NCBI GenBank assembly: GCA_027946365.1
Contig: JAPEUQ010000018.1
Span: 496,001 to 560,000, forward strand
Length of the DNA stretch: 64,000 nt
Direction of reading: 5' to 3'
Source of the DNA: Kalmusia sp. IMI 367209
Lineage: Eukaryota; Ascomycota; Dothideomycetes; Pleosporales; Didymosphaeriaceae
Below are positions 22,856 through 33,942 of the stretch, in pieces; position 1 is the first letter of the stretch, and each line of letters opens with the position of its first letter. A model generated the notes under the pieces. It did no database searches and was not told the DNA's origin. It saw only the letters and a list, made by a program, of their open reading frames with translations. Both the position numbers and the translations under genes were made by a program.

Positions 22856-23868
22856 ATGGCAGCCAATATTCAGCAAATGCTCCAGGGCATGAGTGCAGGA
22901 GCAACACGGTACACAACTCACTTCGATCTAAGAATTTCTCATTAATCAAGCGCCGACCAGTCCTTCCGAAGCCATACTCAGCTCCAACGGCCAACTGCAC
23001 GGTCCGGACGCCCAAAAATTAAAGTACTGGGCATCACAAAACTGGATGAAGCCTAGAGAAGGCCTCACAGATCAGCTCGGGGCAGCTCTCATGTCCACTT
23101 TGCACTCGGGCCCATTCGACGCGCTACAAACCTATATAGACACTCGTCTCGCGGCGCTAGGCGGCGACCGTCCAGCTCTTGTCCAGCAATTGTACCAGGC
23201 GCGATGGGGCTCAACGCGCATACCCATTTACAACGTCATCCTCGTATTCTTGAATGGAAATCCTAAAAGGAAGCAAGAGATCCTCAACTTGACGCGTTAC
23301 CTTGCGCAAGATCTCAAGGTCCCCGTCGATGGCACCGACGTCATAGGCGCACCAGCGCTGTACTGGGCGATATCGACGAAGCCGTTCGCGGAGCCGGAAT
23401 TTGCACAGATTCTGTTCGATGCAGGGGGCAGCGTGAACCAGAAGAACAGATTCGGAGGCACGGCTGCGTCGGAAATTGTCCAGTCGATCGGCCCGGGCAA
23501 AGCTGTGGAGATGATGAGGTGGTATGTGCAGCATGGCGGAGATGTTCATAGCAAAGATAACGATGGGGTGAGTGTGCAAACAATGGTTCAACTAACGGAG
23601 AGGCTTGTTCCTGGTCTAGGTGCGGTACTAGACGAGGGTAGGGGACCTAGAGGAGAGGATGATTGCACGACATGTGGGAGAAGGCCGAGTGGAGACGATG
23701 GGTTTTCGCTTTGCGCGAGGTGCAAAGCTACACGGTATTGTTCACAGGAGTGCCAGGTACGTATCTGTGCACAAATAAGGCTCGAGACAATTGCTGACCT
23801 CGTACCTCGTGGTCGGGTAGAAGGTTGATTGGCGAACGCATAAGCAAAGTTGTAGAGCGGCGACGTAA
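22856..23868 (+). CDS. Ankyrin-like / MYND zinc-finger protein, three exons
   Basis: Exons 22856-22908, 22961-23756 and 23821-23868 join in phase to 298 residues. The central part has two ankyrin-like units (APALYWAIST...AQILFDAGGSVNQKNRFG and MMRWYVQHGGDVHSKDNDG). The C terminus is a MYND finger: CTTCGR, LCARCKATRYCSQECQ, then after intron 2 VDWRTHKQSC, giving the expected Cys-Cys/Cys-Cys...Cys-Cys/His-Cys set. The last exon is only 16 codons, but it supplies the essential HKxxC ligands, which supports the splice model. MYND fingers bind short proline-rich peptides; ankyrin-MYND pairings are common in filamentous fungi, with mostly unknown partners. Confidence 0.8.
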
Positions 23869-24159
23869 AAAACATGAACCTCATACATCTAACGTAGGCT
23901 CTCGAGCATGAATTACCCATTTCACTCATTTCCGGGGATGATTGTTAGCCTTGGTGTTTAGAAGGTGCACATTGACTTCCGAAAGCCAGAGACAGCTGCT
24001 AAGATATTATTCGAACTGCGGGTGAGCCTCAGCAATAGTAAACTAAAGAATACCGGGTGTTCCTCTTCCGTTTTGTACACTTGAAATGGTATAATAAAGG
24101 TACAAGTTTCTAGAATGACTCCGAAGTGATACTACATTACAAGCCTCTATTGGCCTACT

Positions 24160-25259
24160 TCATGCTTTCATATCATTCAAAATAGCGCGCACACCCGCGA
24201 ACTCGAGCTCAGCCAGCGTCTCATTCCATACCCTTTCGATCAGCACCTTGCCTTCCGGTGTATACAAAAACTTTGAAAATCTGAAATTAGTTAGTCAGTG
24301 CCGTCAGGATCATAGCGCATTGCCCCTGAGAACTAGAGTGAAACTTACGGATGAATTTTCCAACTCATCAAAAAACACCCATGGCTCTCCTTCCCCTTGT
24401 TGACTAGCGCATCTACAAAACAACTCGCGCCCACTCTCTTCGTCCGCCCCGTCATCTCAAAAATCTTCACCCCGACTCTCATCGCGCCAGTAACTTCCCG
24501 CGTGAAGTCTGTTCCTTTGACCCAGGCTGGGTCCGCGAGATTGATCACAACATCATCAGCAGAAACATACTCGACAAGGTTCCATAGAAATATGTGCGCT
24601 AGCAATTTCGATGTGTTGTAATGTTCCTGGTCATTGAATGTCTTCGGATTGTCGAAGGACGGGAATAAAGGGTTTGCGTTTCGATTAGGAAAAGCGGCGC
24701 TCAAGGTAAGAGCTGCGTTGACGACAGTCAGATGAGCGGGTTGGTTGTCTGGGGGGCCCTTGGCTTTGAGTGCTGGGAGGAGGACGAGGACGAGGAGCCA
24801 GGTTGAAAGGTAGTTTACTTGGAAGATTTCCTCGTGGCCAGTGCTCGCGACGGTGTTGAAGGAGAGCTTCATGAGGCCGGCATTTAGGAGGACCATATCG
24901 ATACGTGAAAGCTCAGTCGAAACACGTCGGGCGAAAGCCATGATCGAGTCATACGAGCACATGTCGAGAAGCCAGACTTCGATCTTGGCGTTGGGGTGTG
25001 AAGCGCGGAGATTTGCAGCTGCTGCTTCTCCACGTGAAGAAGAACGTACGGCGAGGATGAGGTGGGTGAGTCTAAGGGAAAGGAGTTGGGATGCGGCTTC
25101 AAAGCCGAGGCCAGTGTTGCCTCCAGTGATAATTGCTGTCTTGCCAGAGAGATTGGTGGATGGAGAAGGCCATTGAGGCTTTGCGCGGAATTGGTTGTGG
25201 AAAAAGACGTTAGGGAAGAAAGGAGTGTTTGAGGGCGGGAGATCTTTCGATCCAGTCAT
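24160..25259 (-). CDS. Short-chain dehydrogenase/reductase (retinol-dehydrogenase/POR-like)
   Basis: Two exons (25259-24349 and 24280-24160; donor GTAAGT) give 343 residues. The Rossmann fold carries the nucleotide-binding TGGNTGLG near residue 46, the adenine-ring LLDM, the structural LLNAG, and active-site YNTSK. The position where the catalytic serine normally sits (V-S-S after the fifth strand) reads VVNAALTL, so the Ser appears to be Ala, with other serines a few residues later. The final exon (FSKFLYTPEGK...) matches the C-terminal helix typical of these fungal enzymes ('...TPEGKxxxxRxWxET'), which supports the splice. Its start lies 505 bases from a divergent zinc-cluster regulator, a pairing seen for pathway regulators, though no pathway can be named. 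Confidence 0.85.
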
Positions 25260-25764
25260 GTTTTTGAGACGCTGTGAAGGTAGCTTCTATGAATTATCCT
25301 CTACGTGCGACAGTGGGATTTATATGTTCGAAGCAGTGCCCAGACAACTCGTTTGCCTTTTTGGGCCATCAATGCTAAGACGATCCATCCTCGAAAGACT
25401 GGATGAAAAAGGCTATATCAAGAGATACGGCTATGCTCAGCCACCCCAATTCCCATGCACGCATCATGGTAACCTCGAAATGGTGCGTTATTCGCTTCGT
25501 CGATTCACAACCAAGCCAACTTCCGGGGACGCTGTCGAACTAGTTCAAGAAAGGAAAACGAGCTGACCAGGGGTCAATACAGGGGATTGGTATATCTATT
25601 GGCCACTAAAATCCGTTGCGACGAAGTGGGGCGTCAGCACTGACATTTCAAGCACACCTTATATCCGTTGACCACCTGTGCGGAACAAAAGGAACAATTC
25701 ATTTCCTCGTATTCCTTTTTCGTCTAGTGAGAATATATTCAAGTCTCCATCGGACAAAACGAGA
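25260..25764. other. Divergent promoter, SDR gene / zinc-cluster factor
   Basis: 505 bases between two divergent start codons. No CGG triplet pair typical of zinc-cluster binding was picked out with confidence. Confidence 0.35.
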
Positions 25765-27083
25765 ATGGGGCTGGAGCCTAACTATCAAGTATTTTCGCAT
25801 AACACCGATACCGCCGATCTCCAAGGACGTCTGTACAAGAGGAAGAAGCCTCATACGAAAACGAGATCGGGTTGCTTGGAATGTAAGACAAAAAGGGTTA
25901 AGGTATGCGTTGCCATGTCGGTAGTAAGGTCGTGGCTAACAACGACAAGTGTGATGAATCTCGGCCTGTCTGCACGAGGTGCAAAAGGAACCGTAGGTCA
26001 TGCTCATATGCCCAAGTTTGGCGTCACCTCAACCAGGAAGTTACATCTTCAAGAAATGACCACTTTCTATCACCCGTTAGCGCTATTACACTCGCCCCAA
26101 CCCCAGCTTGGAGTTGTTCCAGAAACGGAACTTCAACTCTTCACCTCTTGAAACATGTCCTTGAAGATTGGACGGACATCTTCCACATACCCTACCATTC
26201 TCAAATCATGGCCATATCGAAGTCCAGTCCATTAGTTGAGAACACAATTTTAACCATTTCGGCATGCCATCTTCGACACATCTCGCCCGGCACTCTGCAG
26301 CACCGAATCGCGGAGCACTTCCAGCAGTCTCAGGTATTGCACGGCCTACGAAATACTCTGCAAACACCCACGAAACACTTAGGTCAGTCAGGCGTGAATG
26401 CTGCAATGCTCAGTGCTCTGTTACTGAACATGATCGCGTTCGCGTTACCAGAGTTTCAAGCAGCGACAAGCGTAGATCCACAAACATCTTGGGTGTTTAG
26501 CAATGACGACAACCGTCTCGGTTGGCTGGATTTACAAGTCGCTCTCCGACCGCTCCTTCACTCCATGGATCTATACATTGATAATACACTATCTCTACTC
26601 GGTCCCGTTTTCTTTGGTGGCATGAAAGAGAGCTGGGAATTCATGAAAATGTTCCATGCATTCGATCTGATACCCCAAAGCTGGAAGGAATTCTTCGAAA
26701 TCCGGGACATTGTGTCTGGCTGCGATTGCAGGAGTCCCCAAATTGGCGAAATCTTCCGTGCACCTGTTACTATACTAATCCAACTCCGAGATCTTGAGCC
26801 TATGCCGTCTAACATATATAAGACTATTCAGTTTCTAGCGAAGGTTCAACGACCATATCGAGCATTATTACTTAAGAACGACGAAAGAGCTCTTTGGCTC
26901 TTCGGATATTGGCTTGGAGTCTTATGTCGATTTAAGAACATATGGTGGTGCGAGAAACGCGCCCGGAGGGACTATACTGCAATTCTCGTGTGGCTTCGAC
27001 AGCGAGATCTGACTAAACGGCCGGGTCATGAGGGGCTATTGTGGAAAGAGAAGATGGCAGAGCTACAGTGCGTCTCATTCTAG
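25765..27083 (+). CDS. Zn(II)2Cys6 transcription factor
   Basis: Exons 25765-25902 and 25950-27083 give 423 residues. The zinc cluster is split by the intron: GCLECKTKRVK before it and CDESRPVCTRCKRNRRSC after it, so all six cysteines appear only in the spliced product, a strong check on the model. The basic stretch before it (KRKKPHTKTRSG) is a likely nuclear signal. The rest is helical, with a moderately conserved fungal regulator region (HIFLEDW-like start, LLLNMIAFALPE, FGGMKESWEF). The length is short for the class but usual for the Pro1-like/PF11951 group. It probably binds CGG-containing sites; the neighbour SDR gene is a possible target. Confidence 0.87.
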
Positions 27084-27658
27084 ACAAATCCAACACCCAG
27101 GAGCGAAGAGTTTCAGTGCTTGGTGTGGTAGTCGAAGGTTCGTCAACAAACACTCGCCCCACAACCCCGCACCAAACTCCCGACCCCTGCTTCTACCTTC
27201 CGAGCCACCACCAACCTCGCCACCCAGCAACACCGCACCACCATCCCGACCTGCGTCTATCTCCATGCCGTGTTCCCGTGCTCCGTTGTTCGGTTTCTAG
27301 GCAGCTCGCTTTCCAACGACTCTAACGATCCCACTCGAAGCAGCAGGTGGGACGATAAGCCAAGAAGTTCTAGCCTATATCAGGCATCTGCATAAGCAGG
27401 TCCCCATCTCCAGATCAGCATGGTTACGTAGAGATGGCTAAATTATTGGGCAACCCTGGGTCGGCCTGCCAGGCACGCGGATACGACGTGAGCTTTGTAC
27501 AAGGATGATGAAGACGATAAAGAGACGATAAAGAGACGCGCATCTGCCTCTTCCCCTCTTCTCTGCGTCTTCTGCGTTTGGCCCTCGTGAAGCCAATTGG
27601 AAAGAGACGGACCATTGCAGCAGTTGTAGATCCAGCTTGAAAAGCTATCGTCTACAAG
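27084..27658. other. Intergenic, promoter of M6 protease
   Basis: 575 bases, C-rich near 27160-27280. No gene supported; overlapping frames are chance products of low-complexity CCA/CCG runs. Confidence 0.45.
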
Positions 27659-29716
27659 ATGGCAAGGCACAATGGACATACGGTCTCGCGGGTTGCGTTT
27701 GCGACCGCGCTTCTCACCTCCGCCATCGCGGCGCCTGCACCAGCACTTCGTTTCCAGCGCCGTGCCTCGGCCGACCCCTTCGCTGTCCTCGATCCCCAGA
27801 ATTGGGTCAACCCAGACAACATGACGTGGGCCGACTTCGTTGCGCCGCCGGGCACAAACTGGGCCAATCCGAGCCGGCAGGGTCGCGACCGCAACTTCAA
27901 TATCGCCATGGTCACGGTCGACTACCCGGACTCGCCCTTCGTTATGACGCTCGAGCCTGAGTCCGACATCTTCGGAAATCCGCAGCCTTTTGCGCCGAAG
28001 CTTGCGAGAGAAGACGTCCCGGAGTTCTATAGGGACTTGCTGAATACGCCGAATGATTTGAACCGGGGGCATACGATTCACGAGTACTGGATGGGCGACT
28101 CTTTTGGGAAGTACGGTGTCAATCTGACAGTGTTTGGACCATATAGGATGCCGAGTAATTCGTATCGGTACGGGGTGGACGATGAAGAAGGGGGTTTCAA
28201 TGAGGGCGCGTGCCCAGATGGAGACGGGAAGTGCGGTACGACCGTCGACCTACGCACCGATGCGCTCGGAGCATGGCGCCGTGAGGTAGGCAACGAGACG
28301 GCGGACGCTTTCGAGCTTGCCTTCATTCTCTCAGCTGGCCAAGACGAGTCCTCTACATGGCAGGAGTTCGGCGAGATGAAATTTGCTTCTCCTGAAGACG
28401 TCCCTGACGAGTTCGGCCCGCCCGCAAACAGCTCACTGCCCAACTGGGCGCACACACGGTATGTGAACTGGACATCGTGGGCTGCAGCGTCTACCATCTG
28501 GCCCAATGCAGGCGGAGGTTCGTCGACCCAAGGTGAAAGCTCCGGCATGGCAACCTTCGCCCACGAACTCTCCCACCTTCTCGGAATCGGCGACAACTAC
28601 AACAACCCCTACAGTAACCCGGCTAGACGCGCTTATACAGGGCCTTTCTCCATGCTCGATCGTGGTTCATTCAATGGCCCAGGGGGACCTCATACCCGCT
28701 GGCAGATTCCCCCCGTCCAAGGCGCATCCATGGGGTCCCTCCACACGATGCGAGACAAGCACCAAATCAAGCTCATCGACGACACGCCCATCCTGCAAAT
28801 CTCGCGCTCGGGGCTCGCGACCTCCGGCCCCGTGATCGCGGAGCTCACCGCGCGCTCCGTAGACCCAGGCACGGGTCTCATGGGCTTCAACGTATCCTTC
28901 GGCAGCTCAGGCGACCTCAGCCCAGCGTGCAGCACGTCGGCCGACCCCCTCTGCGACGGCGGCCGCTACAACAACTACAACGTCGAAGTCATCGACCGCA
29001 TGGGCGCCGACAGCTTCACGCCCGACAGCGGCGTCATGATCTCCAAGACGAAGAACAGCGACGCCGCGCAGCCCTTCCAGTGGGTCATCGACGCCAACCC
29101 GCAGGACGCCCACGTCGTAGACTTTTACTACCCCAACGGCACCGCGCGCTACTGGAGCATCGGCGACTACAGGCAGCTGGTCGATGCCCTGTTCCACGCT
29201 GGCACGCGCAGCGGGAGCGAGTACGAGTTCGTCGACGAGGCGAACCAGGTGCATTTCTACGTGCTGGATATCAACCGTGATGGCGAGGGCATCTTGCATT
29301 ACACCGTTGGCGTGTCGTCGACGGTGGCGGCGAACGCGACGGCGGGGTCGTACGGGGTCGAGGTTAGCGAAGGCAGTGTTGAAGCGGCAAATTCGACGAG
29401 TGCGTCGTGGTGCGCTTTTACGCTGAAGAATACGGGCGTGGCTTCGGGCAACTTGTCCAGTGCTCATCCGCAAGATCTGTCTGCTTATCTGGGCGCCGAC
29501 ATTTATAAGTTGAGCGCTGAGGTCGAGGGCGAGGGGTACAAAGTCGAAGTCCCTAATGCGCTTGCGTGGGCCAAATTTGGCGAAGAGACGACGGCGAGGG
29601 TGGCGGTGGGTAGTACCGGGGGATATAGCACGGGCGGAGCTGTTGTGACGCTTACTGTGACGAGTGAGAGTGACGCGAGTGTAACTGCAAGTGGGACGTG
29701 TAAGGTAGGGTCTTGA
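27659..29716 (+). CDS. Secreted M6-family metalloprotease
   Basis: A 685-residue intronless frame. N-terminal signal peptide (VAFATALLTSAIAAPAP) is followed by a dibasic FQRR-AS, a likely Kex2 site. The zinc motif HELSHLLGIGDNY fits HExxHxxGxxD, and FSMLDRGSFNGPGGP downstream gives a metzincin-style Met plus the loop typical of M6 (immune-inhibitor-A type) enzymes. After the catalytic half there are two beta-rich C-terminal segments with several N-glycosylation sites. It would act outside the cell on protein substrates. High local GC and many overlapping frames in 28.9-29.6 kb are shadows of this gene. It is convergent with Spo7. Confidence 0.88.
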   Translation: MARHNGHTVSRVAFATALLTSAIAAPAPALRFQRRASADPFAVLDPQNWVNPDNMTWADFVAPPGTNWANPSRQGRDRNFNIAMVTVDYPDSPFVMTLEPESDIFGNPQPFAPKLAREDVPEFYRDLLNTPNDLNRGHTIHEYWMGDSFGKYGVNLTVFGPYRMPSNSYRYGVDDEEGGFNEGACPDGDGKCGTTVDLRTDALGAWRREVGNETADAFELAFILSAGQDESSTWQEFGEMKFASPEDVPDEFGPPANSSLPNWAHTRYVNWTSWAAASTIWPNAGGGSSTQGESSGMATFAHELSHLLGIGDNYNNPYSNPARRAYTGPFSMLDRGSFNGPGGPHTRWQIPPVQGASMGSLHTMRDKHQIKLIDDTPILQISRSGLATSGPVIAELTARSVDPGTGLMGFNVSFGSSGDLSPACSTSADPLCDGGRYNNYNVEVIDRMGADSFTPDSGVMISKTKNSDAAQPFQWVIDANPQDAHVVDFYYPNGTARYWSIGDYRQLVDALFHAGTRSGSEYEFVDEANQVHFYVLDINRDGEGILHYTVGVSSTVAANATAGSYGVEVSEGSVEAANSTSASWCAFTLKNTGVASGNLSSAHPQDLSAYLGADIYKLSAEVEGEGYKVEVPNALAWAKFGEETTARVAVGSTGGYSTGGAVVTLTVTSESDASVTASGTCKVGS

Positions 29717-29901
29717 GCTGCTGTGTAGTAGTAGATCAAGGCGTGTGTACATATGTAAAGAAAGCGATGAACTTCATGATGATATCTCGATATATACTCC
29801 CTTTTCATGCCCTAGTCATGCTCGTCAAATGCGTCAAGAAACTCCAAAATGCAAGGTATCATCAAAGACAAACAAGAAGCAAAGCTGTACAAAAACACAC
29901 A

Positions 29902-31458
29902 TCACGCACTGGGCGCGTTCGGAAACACATGCCCGCTCCCTCGTTCTCCGCTTCCTCTCCTAGTCACTTGCGGCCTGGGAGGCGGCCCCATGCTCCCCAC
30001 GATACTCTCTTCAAACCCACTTGCCTCGGCCTCGTAATCCCTCGCACTCTCGGCTGTGCTCAGCGTGCTCGCCCGCTTACTCTGCCAAGGCATACTCTCG
30101 TTGGGCGTGGCTGGCCTGCTGCTTGAGGACAGCCTGGATGGATTCGAGGGCTGTCGAGCTACGGATGCGGTGGCGGGACCTGAGCCGAGACTGATGGACG
30201 GAGACTTTTTGGTGCGAGAGCGTGATGAGGCGAGGGAAGCGGTGCTGCCTGTTGTGCTAGTGCTCCATCTCCGTTCACGGGGCGTGAAGCTAAGCCGGTC
30301 GTCGATGTCGGGAGTAGGCGTTGTGCTGCGCGAAGAGCTGCGGGAGTTGGTCGAACCCTCTCTCCCTCTAAGCGTGCTCGGCCTCCTCTTTCTCTCCTTG
30401 AAGGAATTCGTGGCAGCCAGATGATGAGAATGAGGCTGATGTGCATGGTGACCCGGTCTCTCGACATCACTTCCGCGCCCCGTGATGCCTCTGGCGCGCT
30501 TCCATCCTCTCCAACCGGTCCACCACAGCCAGCCACCTTCCTCCCTCGCAATTTCGCGCTGCCTGTTTCGTACCTTCCGCCTCAGTTCGCCTCTCCTCTC
30601 ATTCTCCCGGCCCCAATAATCTGTACGGTAGATCTCCCATCCTTCCCTGAAGTCTGGCGTGAACGGTTTCGGGAGTAATATAAGCTTGATCAAGTCACCT
30701 CCGGGCGCTATATCCTCTTCCGCGTACTCCTTCCCGTCCTCAATGATGCGGTGTCTTGGCCGTCCGTCCGCAAGCTCGTTCTTCTTCTCCTGGCTCAAGT
30801 TGATGAAATGATAACTGCTTCCGCCCGTCTCGCCGCCCCAAAGCCCTCCGCTAAACGGCAGCATGAACTTCAGCCACCCGCCCACCTCTTGTACCCAACT
30901 CCCGCGTATAACCACGATCTTCGCATTCATGCCTCTTAGCCCGCGGTTCGCGACGCCGATCCAACGCCGCGGCCAGCGCACGCCGCGCTCCCACTGCCCC
31001 GTCGCCCAGAATAACAGTGCCGTCACAAGGCCCGTGATGAAGCACATCTTTTGAAACATGTCGATGAGCCAGTATCTACTACCTCCCATACCTTTGCCGT
31101 CTTCCCGTGGCCGCAGCCATAACAGGTAGAAGAAGAACAGGATCCATACGGCGAGGAGCGTAAGGACGAAGGTGTTTTGGCGGCGACGTGCGCGGAGCGT
31201 GAGGTACTGGCTGCGGAGCGAAGCCTCTAATATAAGCAAGTTGAGGTAAATCTGGGGTGGAGATGACGGCAGGAGAGACGTCGGGTCTGCAGGTAGGTAT
31301 GGTGCACGCGGAGTCTTGAGCGACGGGAGATGTCCGTGTTGTGTGATGGGCGGTGGGTTCGCGTAGGCCGCGGCGGCGACGTCATGGACAGATGTGTTTG
31401 GCGCGGGGGCACCTTTCACGATCTGGTCGAGGGCCTGATTTGAGGCTGGGAGAGCCAT
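29902..31458 (-). CDS. SPO7: Spo7, regulatory subunit of the Nem1-Spo7 phosphatase
   Basis: Chosen start ATG 31458 (MALPASNQ) gives 518 residues; the frame is open 110 codons further, but that part is Ser/Pro/Arg-rich without similarity. The Spo7 core (PF03907) is clear: YLNLLILEASLRSQYLTLR then helix 1 (FVLTLLAVWILFFFYLL), LRPREDG, helix 2 (FITGLVTALLFWATG), RRW..VANRGLR, and a conserved cytosolic LIKLILLPKPFTPDFREGWEIYR. With Nem1 it dephosphorylates Pah1 lipin at the nuclear envelope/ER and so controls triglyceride versus membrane phospholipid synthesis. The C-terminal third is a long Ser/Arg/Pro-rich disordered tail, as is common in filamentous fungi. The next gene on the same strand is also lipid-related. 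Confidence 0.9.
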   Translation of the reverse strand: MALPASNQALDQIVKGAPAPNTSVHDVAAAAYANPPPITQHGHLPSLKTPRAPYLPADPTSLLPSSPPQIYLNLLILEASLRSQYLTLRARRRQNTFVLTLLAVWILFFFYLLWLRPREDGKGMGGSRYWLIDMFQKMCFITGLVTALLFWATGQWERGVRWPRRWIGVANRGLRGMNAKIVVIRGSWVQEVGGWLKFMLPFSGGLWGGETGGSSYHFINLSQEKKNELADGRPRHRIIEDGKEYAEEDIAPGGDLIKLILLPKPFTPDFREGWEIYRTDYWGRENERRGELRRKVRNRQREIAREEGGWLWWTGWRGWKRARGITGRGSDVERPGHHAHQPHSHHLAATNSFKERKRRPSTLRGREGSTNSRSSSRSTTPTPDIDDRLSFTPRERRWSTSTTGSTASLASSRSRTKKSPSISLGSGPATASVARQPSNPSRLSSSSRPATPNESMPWQSKRASTLSTAESARDYEAEASGFEESIVGSMGPPPRPQVTRRGSGERGSGHVFPNAPSA

Positions 31459-32087
31459 CGGTTGTGAGTGTGTGCCGCACGAGCTTTCGAGCAGCTGTGT
31501 GCGCCTGTGGTAGGCATGTGATGGCTCGCGCGGTGGGCAAATTCGCGTCGGCGGGATATGAGAGCTGCCAGAGCTCTGTCTGGATGGCGTGCACTCGGGG
31601 TCGACTTGGAAGGGTGAAGAGATGTGTGCGGGAGCACGCGTACGAGGCGGCACGGCGCGACTGGAGCTTGGTGGTTCGGCGCTCGGATGGCGAGGCTGCT
31701 CGCGTAAAGTGCGGTGAACGGCAGGGGTTTGCTGGCAAGCCTTGACGCCCCCACTACAGTGCACTACACTCGCCGTACTACGACCCAACAGGCAAGTGCC
31801 CGTCGTCCGCTGTCTTCACCGTCTCTTCGGCCTCATCCATGGACAAGGACAACGGACACGGTTTTCCCGAAACAATATACCTGCATGGGAAGGGGCTGGA
31901 ATCGTTCGATATCAAATCGAAGGATGCAGTGCTGAAGTGTTTGCGCAGCTCATTGAGACCGCTACTCAATATATCATGGTATTGGGAACGCTAGAAATCT
32001 ATGAAAATGCAACAGGAGTATTCCAATGGTCGATCCACCCAGGACGGCCGAATCCAAAACGCCAACAAAACCAATGCCGTACGTCTG
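31459..32087. other. Intergenic between the Spo7 and lipid-hydrolase genes
   Basis: It holds the Spo7 leader/promoter and the hydrolase 3' end. Open frames here are GC-driven and unsupported. Confidence 0.4.
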
Positions 32088-33942
32088 CTACCGCTTAGCC
32101 TCTCGACGCTTCACGTCGGCCATTTCTTCCAGCATGACACGGTTGAACTGCTCCCAGCCGTCCAAGTAAACATGATGACCTGCCTTGTTAATTATGATGA
32201 CCTTTGCCTCCCCGTTGTCCTTCTTGCGCTCTTCTGCGGTTGCGTTTTCGAGGATGCGCATGCGCTCTTGCTTGATCTTCTCTTCTGACGCGAAGCCCCC
32301 TGCAACGTCCATCCAGTCGATCTCACCATACATGAATACGATCGGGATACCATTCTCGCGTTGACCTGCTCGCGGTATAGTAGACTGGGAAGTCGTTGAT
32401 GCCTTTGGTGGCGTGTCACCATCCACCACTGCTCCATCATGCGGCTGAATCCATTGCCGTCCTACACCTTGTATCCTCCGGATCAAGGGATTTCGTGCGA
32501 ATGCACCAGGGGCGAGGAGATATCCAAGAGCGTACTCCGAGCTACCTCGTTGCCGGAAGATGGAGTAGCTATAGTCGTGTAGGGCCTGCGCCTCTTCCTC
32601 CGGCAAATGGGAGAATCGACGCGTCGTCCAGCCTGACACGAGACGCGGCCCAAGCGGACCACTCCAGCGCACAAGAGAAAACGGCGAGATCACGTTGGCC
32701 TCCCAAACATATGAGAACCAGCCGGGTAAGCGCCGGCGTGGCGGGTCCTTCTGACTATCTGTTGTATCCTGATTCCTGTCGCGCTGCTTCATGAAGTTGT
32801 TGTTGTCTTTGGTCGCGGTTGCAGCATCTTGGGTGAATTCATTGGCCACAGTCGAGTCCTGCGGCTCCGGCATGGCCTCGTTGACTGCGTATGGATCTTC
32901 AGGCACACCAACGGGCGAGGCGAGGATAAGCTTGTTCAGGCGGCCAGGGTACTTCAGCGCATACGCGGTGGCAAGATAGCCACCCAGACTGTGCCCCAGC
33001 AGCGTGAAGCGTTCCAAGCCGCGCTTTATGCGCCATTCTTCCAGCGCATCGATGAACCAGTTCTCGGCCTCTGTGATCTTGCCCTCCTTATCCTTGGCGT
33101 GAATCTTGAACGAAGGTCGGCTGCTTCGGCCCATGCCCAGCAGATCCAGCGCGTAAACCTTCCAGCCTTCCGCCCGCGATAGCGCCTCGAAGTTGCGGTA
33201 GAAGAAGCCTAGACCAGCACCGTATCCATGAAGCATGACAAGATTGTTCTCCACCTCCTCGCCCAGCCTCTGCACCGAGAACTCGTTCAACGCGCGGTCC
33301 TTGCCACTCAGTTGCACCATCTCCGAATTCCATTGTCGCGGGCCATGAGGGTCCGTCAAGGTCGTTGTCGTTGTATGGGCTTCGGAGGTCTTTGGCGGGG
33401 CCGTCAGATCCGCCGCGGAAGGCGCGGCAGACACAGGCGCAGAGCCCGATTGTGTCTGTGTCGGCGGACTTTGAAGGTAGGGTACAAAGGAGAGAACACG
33501 GTGCTCGGTGGCCATGGGAGAGGTGCCGGCCCACTGTAGACAGCTGTTAGCTTGCACCGGAATGGACGTAGGGCAGCCTGCTCACCCATTGATTGAACCC
33601 CTCCTTCGCGCTCAGCGGGAACCATTTTGAGAATCTGCCCGGCTGCGACTGGCCCTGATCTCGCGCTCTCTGCGAAGCCAGCGGTGCCTGCTGCGTCCTC
33701 CCTCTGATCTCTTCATCTTCCTGTGGCGCCGCCATCGTCGACTGCTCCCGGCTGTCGATCTTGATTGGGGTCGACAGACTCAGCGAAATCCAGCTCGCGC
33801 CACCAAAGCCCACAGTCCTCGTAAGTGCCCGGCGTGCGCTCGGTCGCGTGTGCAGATAGTACCGCAGCAGATGCAGCGGGGAGTAGGTTGAGGCGGTCAG
33901 GGTGGCGGTCGTAGTAGTTGCAGCGCGATGCCTCAGGAGCAT
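32088..33942 (-). CDS. Mitochondrial alpha/beta hydrolase, Cld1/ABHD4-5 family
   Basis: Two exons (33942-33586 and 33533-32088; donor GTGAGC, junction NQW-WAG) give 600 residues. The first ~50 residues are rich in Arg/Ser/Thr without acids, as in a mitochondrial presequence (alternative start: MAAPQEDEE). The fold shows the lipase lid-side HGYGAGLGFFYRN, nucleophile GHSLGGYLA, the acid segment MYGEIDWMD, and a C-terminal HHVYLD that fits the HX4D motif of the ABHD4/5-Cld1 group beside the catalytic His. Yeast Cld1 is the cardiolipin-specific phospholipase that starts cardiolipin remodelling; yeast paralogs Ict1 and Ecm18 differ, so exact activity is uncertain. A large Ser/Gln-rich insert lies after the VGVPEDPY segment. 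Confidence 0.85.

Noticed and set aside
28907..29752. 281-codon minus-strand frame
   Set aside because: Antisense shadow of the high-GC 3' half of the M6 protease gene.
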